Source of the DNA: Aradus depressus | Lineage: Eukaryota > Arthropoda > Insecta > Hemiptera > Aradidae | Reading direction: 5' to 3' | Length of the DNA: 64,000 nt | NCBI GenBank assembly: GCA_963662175.1 | Contig: OY759218.1 | Span: 2,170,001-2,234,000, forward strand | Shown here: in pieces, positions 33,201 through 41,326 of the stretch | Layout: each line of letters opens with the position of its first letter | Numbering within the stretch: position 1 is the stretch's first letter | The notes under the pieces: generated by a model | What the model saw: the letters and a program-made list of their open reading frames with translations, nothing else | Databases searched by the model: none | What the model was told of the DNA's origin: nothing | Translations under genes and position numbers: made by a program

Positions 33201-33572
33201 GGGGAGGGCTACCTCCGTCTAAACTGTAACATAGCCATGATGAGGGTGCTCGCACAGGTCAGAATGGCAGGAAGTAAGCACATAAGGCTGCTTGTTCAGG
33301 GGGAGCGACACGTGCTACAGCCTGAACAGATATGCCCCCTGTGTGCTGATGAGGCTGTGAGAGATGATCTGGCCCACTTGCTCCTCCACTGTCCTGCCTA
33401 CTCTCCACTCAGGGATAGGCTCCTGGCTAGGTACTTGCCCCCTCCCCAGGAGGCCGCCCCTCATAGGATGGCCGCCCTCCTGGCTGTGGACCACTTGGAC
33501 CACCTTGCCTCTCTCTATGTCTACCTAACTGAGGCTCTCCAACATAGAAAAGCAATACTGGGTAGCTCATAG
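30288..33572 (+). CDS. LINE1 ORF2: apurinic endonuclease and reverse transcriptase
   Basis: 1094 residues from the first Met. The endonuclease clearly starts upstream of that Met (WNVNGF lies at about 30252-30269, in the ORF1 overlap), so translation probably enters by frameshifting or another start. Endonuclease motifs are CLSDTWL, GGDFN (about residue 128) and SDH (about 229). RT motifs are SNYRGLAIFN, EEQMGFRKGRG, FVDFRRAFDSI, VLQGEILSPLLF and the catalytic YADD at 691-694. The C-terminus has a Cys-His cluster (CPLC...HLLLHC, about 1015-1034), as in many LINEs. No RNase H. All catalytic boxes look intact, so this copy may be recent. Confidence 0.9.
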   Translation: MIPTEINNFVKLDLICLSDTWLHSDNWNPPSFLDQYEVHSTKAVKTHSVGRASGGLAVFLKKSVVTCDKVLISNSQWLCLLVKIGEISLILGTVYWKPGRENDYIIDTFISEFYDVVCNHPNVNIIIGGDFNARIGELNTLDNNIFPSSNLSGSRLSYDKETNGRGRGLVGAMEQLGMFVCNGRSPRDTPARYTYMGPQGCSLVDTVWASPSCIPFIQHLEIVNISDFSDHLLCSLSLFIPSLHSYEPPDSPDVLSQAWSVSRNQERLAKFCLLMSNSDSIYFQSDSITELYNNFNSTVQDKMKEAGMMLYNNRHNLSKNKPWFNAECKSAKKEVSRLLKLCQRSDFIQELVKLYLNQKKHYKTLIKTNKFIYLENIKESIRNVKNPVEFWQCIKKFRPKTSEKPTITIKEWEHFYKTVFPPKLNNHFSFFSFFSPDFDYNITMDELLASIDKSKNNKAIGLDLIPNECFKALPPAWSHYLLNLFNEIWNNEDVPQAWSKIRMKLLYKKKGDRADPSNYRGLAIFNSIIKMFTAILYNRLNTWVESRGLIPEEQMGFRKGRGCRDAVFSLITAVNIQLRLKTRKIWALFVDFRRAFDSICHDKLWLKLYGLGISGKLLRILKSTYDVATLIVTEGVQHSCEIPVTEGVLQGEILSPLLFSLFVADIVDYITAEGGQGINIYKNRDLLLQLYADDMTILAFSRTDAQSKLRILEKYCNNNSLTVNIDKTVVLKFHKGRLSKSNPLTYQNAAIKEVRTFTYLGVPVFSSGKFSQAGHVFFSKSVIANTVLFSILRGSKSDSWDTKCVLYESISEGVLLYMSEIWGCQCWDTVERGQLTFFKTLLNLPLITPNSYVRMETGRVHSRVKIFGRMLGWWVELLGMSEDRLPKACYLRLRELIDWNSIPFNWAVELRNCLMEIGALNIWEGQDYQTVKSNRRDLIQAYENHWICKDIDFVLNSSYSPHYRCVSSLGSGEGYLRLNCNIAMMRVLAQVRMAGSKHIRLLVQGERHVLQPEQICPLCADEAVRDDLAHLLLHCPAYSPLRDRLLARYLPPPQEAAPHRMAALLAVDHLDHLASLYVYLTEALQHRKAILGSS

Positions 33573-34182
33573 ATATTATTTCATTGTACTGTATATTTTA
33601 TATTTTTTATTTTTTTATGTATATATTTTTTTTCTATTGATATATAAACTTTTATATATTATGATATCTGTCTCTATACATATATATGAGCGTGTATATG
33701 TATGTGTATGTATATACCGTTTATGTGTGGACCAGTAAGGTCAACCCTTGCTAAGAGATTGGTATCTATATAAGCAATAATGTTGCATTCTTTGTTTTTC
33801 AATTTTTTCTGTGACCGTGTTTTATTTTTTTTTTAGTTTTTTCTAATCTCAGGATTTATTGTAATATAGTTTTAAATATTATTATTGATTGCCTTATTTC
33901 CAAATTCAAGAGGAAGCAATTTTTTAATTTGTATTTCCATATTTATCCATTTTTTAAATATAATTATTTCATCACAATACTTAACCATGTCAATTTTCAA
34001 TTCTTTTTTTTTTTTTTTTTTTTTTCACTGTAGCTTATTCTTAGCTTATTTTTTTTTTAAAATTTATTCTCACTTGTATATTATTTTTTATATCTTTCAA
34101 TTTTATTTAAGAAGGCTGGCTGAACTCCTTCCAATGAAATGTATTTTATTTCAAATGGAATAAAGATTATCAAATCAAATTA
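33573..34182 (+). other. LINE1 3' UTR
   Basis: AT-rich with long T runs (about 33990-34025). It ends in AATAAAG and a CAAATCAAAT tail immediately before the right 728-bp repeat. No gene. Confidence 0.65.
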
Positions 34183-34910
34183 TTTCATGATTCATTCGAG
34201 TTCTTTAACTCTATCAAATTTTTTTATCTGTCCTCGCAGAATGAAGCGATAGAAAATTGATATTTTGTTATTTGCTAAATATTATTTACTAGCTCGGGAG
34301 TAACTTTTCGTCTTGAAACTTCGTTAGAATTAAGTCAGGGGGCTACAAAATGATAACGCCTTAGCCCTCTCTTATAGCGTCACTATAATCCCCTAACTCC
34401 AAAACCCCCTCTCAGGATAATAGCCAGTCACTCTATCTACTGAACAACCACAAGGCCCAATATTAGCTTCTTAGCGACTTAATCTGACAACTCCCTCCAT
34501 CCCTCTCTTTAGGTTAGAACACAGAAATGTTAACATTCCTTGAAAATTTCGTGAGTTCAGATAGAAGTAACTGAAGAGTATCATATCTCCAGGGCCTTTG
34601 AGAGGATGTGCCCCTCAATATTTTACATAAACGAAAATTCTAGGATATTTACAGCGTTCCCATAAAATTTAGGTACACCAAATAGCCAGTCCACTGGCCT
34701 TGAACATTCTCTGAAAATTTCGTGACTTTTGGTTGAAGGTATCTGCGCCACACTCATTCCGAATTCAATTCCCATCCTAAAATAGCTTTTGAATTCAAGA
34801 ATACTATATTTTTGAACAGTATTTCTCTAAAATGCTACTGATGAGCTTCTCAATATAAATATAATAGAAGGCCTCATGGTGAGCCTCGAAGAAAATTACC
34901 ATCCAAAAAG
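34183..34910 (+). repeat. 728-bp direct repeat, right copy
   Basis: Near-identical to 28807-29534. It starts directly at the LINE1 3' end and stops after ccatccaaaaag, beyond which the sequence is unrelated to LINE1 ORF1. The rest of the intron to 35542 (34911-35542) is AT-rich with no feature seen. Confidence 0.85.
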
Positions 34911-35542
34911 TTTTTATTGCTAAAAGCAAATGGGATGATTTATTTGAGGGACTTTGATTTTGTGCTTCGGGAGGCCGAAGATTATTCGTGAACAATAAAA
35001 AAATTGCTCCTTGAAGGAGAATCTATTCAAAACCAAAAAATATTGTTCCAATATACATATATAATCCTCCTCTAGAACGGAACATTAAACTTAAAAAATT
35101 TTCTCTTCCTGAACAGAATTCTCAGGAACAAAAAAAGAACGGTTTCCAGGAACTGTCCTTACTTATTACTCAAGCAAATAATTTAAAACTTTAATAATTT
35201 CGTAGGTTTATGTTAAACCGATGATTCCTGGGGGGGTCAATAACCCCAACCTCCCTCTAGTATATTCAATTAAGAATATTGGAACTAAACATTTCGTAGC
35301 ATGGCACTACCTAATGTTTTGACGGAATTTGAATCCGAACTCTTCTTGTGATGCATTTTCAGTGTCAACCAATGTATATACCTACACTTGTGTTTTCTTT
35401 TCTACCTTATTATATTTTATGATATAGACGTACTGTGTATTATATGAAGCTCAAAAAAAATAATACAGTTAACATGTTACCACAGACGTTGAAATAAAAA
35501 ATAAATAAAGGATAAAACATTAAAATTAGTTTACATTTACAG

Positions 35543-35632
35543 AATGTTGAAAGCTGCTGGTCAAAATCTGAAGAAGGAGAATCCGAAGAAGGCGATGATC
35601 TTCTTACTCTCTATAATTTACAAAAAGCTAAG
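35543..35632 (+). CDS. MALT1: MALT1-like paracaspase, fifth visible exon
   Basis: The acceptor ttacag ends at 35542 and the donor gt is at 35633-35634. It is 90 bp, phase 0 at both ends. It encodes an acidic stretch (SKSEEGESEEGDD) and then LLTLYNLQKAK, which matches the strand before the last part of the MALT1 Ig3 domain (L..LY.LQKLK pattern). It follows a 10-kb intron with env remnant, Helitron and LINE1. Confidence 0.85.
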
Positions 35633-35691
35633 GTACAGTTTTTCTGAATAATTTTCTATATTATCTAGGCATTAAACATTTTATTTTAAAG

Positions 35692-35925
35692 TGATGCCCG
35701 GGCTATAACTATGAGAGCGCTCATTCGTCGATCTGGTGGGCATGCGCCCGACTCTACAGTGGGAGTTTCAAATTGTGCCTATCTAGGTTCATTCACCTAG
35801 GGTAGGGGTTCTTAACGAGTACCTGACATCGTGCAGGCTCGGGACCATCGCTTAACGTCCCATCCGAGGGGACTGGGGTTTCGAACCCGCGATCTTGAGC
35901 TCGGTAGACAATGTACTTCCCGAGA
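35692..35925 (-). repeat. tRNA-derived SINE
   Basis: Has the same body as the copy at 781-1113 (ggttcattcacctagggtag, gagtacctgacatcgtgcag) and a B-box-like ggtttcgaacccgcg near 35877-35891, with the A-box side degraded. Confidence 0.7.
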
Positions 35926-36740
35926 ACGAATTAATCAACTAAGTGTTCGCCCTCCTTCTAAAACCAATCTACCAATTTAATTGTGTTGAGCCTGCTCTCT
36001 AGCCCCCCTCTTCCCTTCAGCCAATTTGGCAGAAAATCAATAGGTGTCTCATTTTCTATCAATACATTCATTACAACGGCAGTTATTAGAGTTTTTGTGT
36101 TAAGCCTTCCCCCTAGCCCTCCCTTCCCTTTGACTGATGAAAATCGATAGGTGTCGTCCTTAGAGGCCTGTGTATACACATATAAAATTTCGTGATGTTA
36201 CATTCATTCTATCGGGAGTTATCGCGTTCACAGACACTCACACACAGATAGTTTTTTTTTTTTTAATTTTTGGATTCAGGAGCTCGGAAAACATGACGTT
36301 ACCGTGAAAACTCCGCATTGAATGCTTCATTGATTACATAACTTCTTCTATACTTGGTGTAGCTGGCGAAGAAAAACTGTGTATTTTATATATTTTATAT
36401 TTGGATCCAGAATTCTTTACGGACGACACCTATTGGTTTTCAGCCAAATTGGTCAAAGGGAAGGGGGGATTAGGAATATGAATTGATTAATTCATGCTGG
36501 GGATGTGCATAGCCGTTGATTCACTGACGATTTTTTCCATGTACATACAGTGTTGGCAACCACTCGATTAAATTAAAAAAAAAAAAAACAGGTGTGGGTC
36601 TCGGGAACTCCGGCAGAAGCTATGCTTCTAAAGAGAAAGAAAAAAATATCAGCTAATAGAAGCGTTATACCATAATAGAACGCAAGCTAAGTCAACAGCA
36701 TCATTATTACAAGAATTCAAAAATTTTAAAAATTATACTT
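35926..36740. repeat. Degenerate copies of dispersed repeat family R
   Basis: Words shared with 1150-1615 and 61840-63560 include ttctaaaaccaatctaccaa, gaaaatcgataggtgtc, and an end reading ctggggatgtgcatagccgt (36497-36516). That end resembles the unit of the minisatellite that begins at 36784. No ORF. Confidence 0.5.
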
Positions 36741-36783
36741 GTTCAAGTTTTATTCATCTGAACCTCCCAAAAAAAAGCGGGCT

Positions 36784-37343
36784 GCCGTTGACTCTGTATT
36801 TGAGCTAGGGAAGTACATTGCCGTTGACTCTGTATTCGAGCTGGGAAAGTATATTTCCGTTGACTCTGTATTCGAGCTGGGGAAGTACATTGCCGTGGAC
36901 TGTATTCGAGCAGGGGAAGTACATTGCCGTTGACTGTATTCGAGCTGGGGAAGTACATTGCCGTTGACTCTGAATTCGAGCTGGGGAAGTACATTGCCGT
37001 TGACTCTGTATTCGAGCTGCGGAAGTACATTGCCGTTGACTGTATTCAGGCTGGGGAAGTACATTGCCGTTGACTCGGCATTCGAGCTGGGGAAGTACAT
37101 TGCCGTTGACTCTGTATTCGAGCTGGGGAAGTAAATTGCCGTTGACTCTGTATTCGAGCTGGGGAAGTACATTGCCGTTGACTGTATTCAAGATGGGGAA
37201 GTACATTGCCGTTGACTCTGTATTCGAGCTGCGGAAGTACATTGCCGTTGACTGTATTCGAGCTGGGGAAGTACATTGCCGTTGACTGTATTCGAGTTGG
37301 GGAAGTACATTGCCGTTGACTCTGTATTCGAGCTGGGGAAGTA
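36784..37343 (+). repeat. 33/36-bp minisatellite, about 16 copies
   Basis: The unit is ttcgagctggggaagtacat followed by tgccgttgactctgta. Some units lack tct and are 33 bp. Units differ at a few positions (agctaggg, agcaggg, aagatggg). Because 33 and 36 are multiples of three, long ORFs stay open on both strands, but they are by-products of the repeat. It lies in intron 5 of the paracaspase. The rest, 37344-37970, is AT-rich with no feature apart from the acceptor of the next exon. Confidence 0.9.
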
Positions 37344-37970
37344 GCCTTGATATGTGTTGGCATACAGCGGAAGGAAACCGTACTAATGTCTAATTTGACT
37401 GCTGCTGACATCTAGCTTCCAGAACTTTTTAGAATGACATCTAGCCGTGAGATCCAGAACTATTTTGAACAAACAGCGTTACGTTACGGTTTTTTCTCGT
37501 TGACCCCCGACTCTCAGGCGTCCCATAAGAAGCCTAGCTTCAAAAACAAAAGATTAACTTGATTAAAAAGCGAGATCGCCCCTCTCTCCCATCTCGCTAC
37601 TTCTCGCTCCCCTGCTTGAAACTGTTTTTTATTTCCGTTATTTCTAACTTTAGTGAAAATATGTATGGTAAAAATATTGTTGAAAATGAAAATATATTTT
37701 TCATTGATTTAGTAACTTTTTCATTTAGTAGTAACTGGAAAACATTGAACATTCCATTTACATAGTTTATTCTTTTTTGGACCAGAGGTCGAATTTATGG
37801 TTTTCTATTAAAAAAGAAACATTTTGAAGATCTAGAGATGAGCTGTAAATAGACACTGGAGTTTTATTAGGCCTTTAAACGAGGACTTCCTCGCAAACGA
37901 CGGTCTCCCGTCCCCTCCTCTAGACTATAAGAATTATAATAATAATTAATAGGTTTCATCTATTTTTCAG

Positions 37971-38087
37971 AGCGATGTGTTCCTCCATGTGACAGTCTCT
38001 GAAAAAGATGGTGATCAAAAAATAAGAGATTATGCACAAGTCGATTTGGGGTTTCCATTAATTGCTGCAGCAAATTTATGGTTTTGA
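37971..38087 (+). CDS. MALT1: MALT1-like paracaspase, terminal exon with stop
   Basis: The strong acceptor ctatttttcag ends at 37970. It encodes SDVFLHVTVSEKDGDQ ... YAQVDLGFPLIAAANLWF and stops at TGA 38085-38087. The pattern FxxxV.....D...(x)V.(V/L)G.PLIA matches the last strands of the MALT1 Ig3 domain. Vertebrate MALT1 goes on for about a hundred residues with TRAF6-binding motifs. This protein ends right after Ig3, so that tail is absent. Confidence 0.88.
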   Translation, partial: SDVFLHVTVSEKDGDQKIRDYAQVDLGFPLIAAANLWF

Positions 38088-38127
38088 CATTTGGAATGTA
38101 TTTCCACCCGGGAATCATTTATGTAAA

Positions 38128-38133
38128 AATAAA
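38128..38133 (+). terminator. MALT1: Possible polyadenylation signal of the paracaspase gene
   Basis: AATAAA lies 41 nt after the stop codon. Such words are frequent in this AT-rich DNA, so this is only the nearest candidate. Confidence 0.3.
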
Positions 38134-39559
38134 CCATTATTCTTAAGGGGGAGTCAAATTTACTCATTCCGCAACTTTTTGTGCTTATTATGTCCAGCGG
38201 AAAAATTTTCAACCTCCCTATTTTTGGTTAAGAAATAATTTTCAGACTGAATTTGATATCTAGAGGGCATTAGGGTTTAAAGACCATTACTCTATTACGG
38301 TCTCCTTTTTCTAAATTTCCAATTACCAAATCCAGATTTATGTAGAGGTTTTCAATACCTTTAATTTAAGTTAGGGAAACTATTGTACTATTACATTATT
38401 TTCTTGATGTCTCTATAAACGCATTAAAGACTTTTGGTTTTTCAATCTGACTATACATGATTTATTGTTTAAAGTACGTTTAATTTTTAATAGTTTTTTT
38501 TTTCATTATTTTATTAAAAAATAAATTTCTTTAGTTTTCCAAGCATTTTGATTTTTCTTTCCTAATTCCATACAAAATTCGCTGCACTTTAAACTATATT
38601 TGATCCAAAAAACAGAATTACAACAAAAATTGAAATTTTCAGAATGAGCAGGGTTTTTTGTGCAGCAGTGTAGATAGCTTTGTTGCGTGTACCGCATTTA
38701 TACTCTACAGCCTGTACAACAGTGTTTAGAATTGACCGGTCAACCTGTAGATAGCCCTTCACTATTAACATGTTAACGCGACGAAAAAAAAAAAAAAATG
38801 AATTGTTTATTTATACATTTTATGTATATACATATCATATCTTAATTTATGATTTTAATTTGATAAAAATATAATTTTTCTGCGGAGTTGGTGTGATGTC
38901 AAGTACTCGTTAGTAGGGTGGAATGGTAGGGTGAGCTCGGAGCCACCCCTCCAACGACAAATCAATGGATAATGCTATGGAGCTCATCCCCTCCAATATT
39001 AGGTTATACTGAAAACACCCCCCACCCCTCAGTCCATCTCTGTCTTCCGATTTCTCTCTCTAATGATGACATGTATAATTAGATCTGAATCGTGACCCAG
39101 TACAAAATATGAAAAGTGGTAAATATTGGAATATTTGAATGGGAAAAAATTTGACTGTATAGATCGTGAAAATTTGAAGATGGTGATATAAAATTTTTGG
39201 TAACATTTCGGGAAACGTGAGAAAAATGCCTTTTTTCTCTCCAATGAAGGAATTGCGTAACAGGGTAATTATTCTTTAAATGTCGCGGTCATTAGAGATG
39301 CAAGAGAAGAAATTTAAAAAAATCATTCTAATACAAATTGTGAAAAATATTAAATTTTGGGAAATTGGTCTTGGGAAAAATTTCTTTCTATGCAGCTCGT
39401 CGAGCTGAAGACAGTGATATAAAATTTATTTTAAAATTCTGCAAGAAAACTTGGGAAAATTGATTTTGGTTTCTTCAGAGAAAAAAAGGAATTATGTAAC
39501 CAGGAAATATCTTTGAGACTTGAAGGTCAACAATAAAAAAAAAAAATATATAATCATAA
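38134..39559. other. Intergenic AT-rich sequence with a diverged ~200-bp tandem
   Basis: Mostly no feature. At about 39090-39530 two related blocks share gaaaattgatttt-like, gatataaaatttttggtaac and aaggaattgcgtaacaggg words, which suggests an old tandem duplication. No gene seen. Confidence 0.4.
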
Positions 39560-40213
39560 ATGCATGTGATTCAGTTTGAAAGAGCAGTTGTTTGTTATTC
39601 AAACAAAGTGATGGATCACTCAGACATCGCATTTGTTACAAAGTTTTCTCTGAGTAAAAACAAGTGTGTTAGGATAGGACTTTTTGCAACCTCTCCAACA
39701 TTAGCGATATGTGATAAGAAAAATATTATTTATTTCAATTTTGAAGAATGGAATGAATTGAAAGAAAAAACGGATGTCATTTTAAAATATTTCACATCAA
39801 AGAAAAAAAGCCAAGATAGCGAATATCCATCTATTCGTGTTGGGAATAGTATGCTACATTTCACAAAATCTGCGAGAAATCGATGTTTAAAGATAGACAC
39901 CGTTTATCCATGGATGGCAGTGATAGTTCGAAATCCGTCACCTCATATGGAATTAACTTCACCCGAAGTCAAGTTAAGCAAAATGGAAACTTTGAAGTGG
40001 CTACATAATTCTAACAAAATGGACAATTGTTTCAAGTTGTTGGCCAGCTTTAAAGCAGCGTGTGAAGATTTACTGCCACCATCTGAAGAGAGTCAGTTGT
40101 TAATTTCAAACCAAATAAATACATTACAATGGAATCAATTGTATCTAGATCTAATCCACAGGATTCCACAGTTCTCGTCGATATTTAGGTTCGCATTTCT
40201 AATATTACTTTAG
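39560..40213 (+). CDS. Hypothetical protein, 217 aa, 3' end replaced by the inverted repeat
   Basis: An uninterrupted ORF beginning HVIQFERAVVCYSNKVMDH, with normal amino-acid composition and no homopolymers, so probably once real. The segment KCVRIGLFATSP ... IIYFNFEEWNELKEKTDVI recalls the small PC4-like DNA-binding fold (two strands, then FxxxxWxxLxxxxD), but I cannot confirm it. The last ~16 codons (after 40165) come from the palindrome arm, so the native C-terminus is lost or the ORF was cut by that insertion. No introns are visible. It could be a retrocopy, or a gene from a DNA transposon or virus. Confidence 0.45.
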   Translation: MHVIQFERAVVCYSNKVMDHSDIAFVTKFSLSKNKCVRIGLFATSPTLAICDKKNIIYFNFEEWNELKEKTDVILKYFTSKKKSQDSEYPSIRVGNSMLHFTKSARNRCLKIDTVYPWMAVIVRNPSPHMELTSPEVKLSKMETLKWLHNSNKMDNCFKLLASFKAACEDLLPPSEESQLLISNQINTLQWNQLYLDLIHRIPQFSSIFRFAFLILL

Positions 40214-40575
40214 CCTCACTATATTTTACGACTAAAACCTAGCACCCAGCATGAACTTAAATCATACAGACACACCCCCCCCCCCCCCCCCCCCCCCCCT
40301 TCCTGCACAACACTACTCCGGATATATAGAACCCATTCCAGACCATAGCCACATCTGAACACCAATAGAACTTGAACATAGGACCCCCTGATTCAACGTT
40401 CACTCACATAGGTAACTGTCAAAACCCATATTCATAACTACCAAAGCTCGGAGTAATTTAATATTCTAGTATATTTAATTTTTTTACTACTGTATAAAAA
40501 TTAGTCTAAAGGTAAACCAAAAGTAGGAACCATCCAAAATGATGCTAGCAAACATTTCAGTATCAGGGATTAGCT

Positions 40576-41262
40576 GCGATGTACTTTTTACAAATCATGC
40601 TATGCTTACCTCCTACAATAGCGTCCTTCCGAGAGATGCAATGTATCTTTACGACACGACACTTCACAAAAATACGGAATTGTTCTTGTACATTGAAAGA
40701 GTCAGAATTTCTGCATCATATTTTTCAGGAGATATGCAACACACCCATACATCATGATTTATATTTTTCAACACATTTTTGCAGTCTCCAATTTTAACAT
40801 ACCGATACCAACGATTCAAAGAGACCAATACTATACCAGGTAAGATCTTTAGATCTCATCACATTAATTGTAGCACAATCCATCATCAAAAAAAATCATA
40901 CACAATTGAGGTACACATCCCCTACATTTTCCAATACATCGATAGCTTTAATTCATACTTCATCACCAACTTCCTACCACCAATAGACCTCACCTACTGT
41001 ATTACGGACATCTCATCTAGGACTTCATACTCTTTCCTCTACAACCTATTACACACATACGACATTATATATACTAAAAACCTTGTCAGCCTATTCTCAT
41101 TTATTTAATTAATTAGCTTATTCCCTACCACTTTTGACATCGCCCTAGTCTGCAACAATACCATTTTAAATGTTTCATTAGGTTTTACATTTCACATTTT
41201 CATATATATCACAGACCACAATCATTATTGAACCCTCCCTACTACTTCACTACCTATGGATT
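40576..41262. other. Left-arm segment with no partner in right arm
   Basis: 687 bp present only in the left arm. It contains ORFs of 72-109 codons with no recognisable domain. It is either an insertion in this arm or a deletion from the other. Confidence 0.4.
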
Positions 41263-41326
41263 CTTTCAATTAAACAAGTACAGCACAGCCGAGTAATTAT
41301 ATGCCCTTTGCATTTTCTAATACTCT

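Larger units (their letters stand above)
29500..33572 (+). mobile_element. LINE1, endonuclease-type non-LTR retrotransposon with intact ORFs
   Basis: ORF1 and ORF2 are both uninterrupted over 4.1 kb. A 3' UTR follows (33573-34182), ending in an AATAAA and a short AATCAAAT-type tail. The endonuclease plus RT layout without RNase H suggests a CR1/L2-like group, but the clade is not certain. It lies in sense orientation in intron 4 of the paracaspase and is flanked by 728-bp direct repeats. Confidence 0.85.

Noticed and set aside
36784..37343. CRISPR-like array
   Set aside because: Units are head-to-tail without unique spacers, and the context is eukaryotic.
36739..37411. Several overlapping 70-145-codon ORFs on both strands
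   Set aside because: All are frame-preserving artefacts of the 33/36-bp minisatellite.
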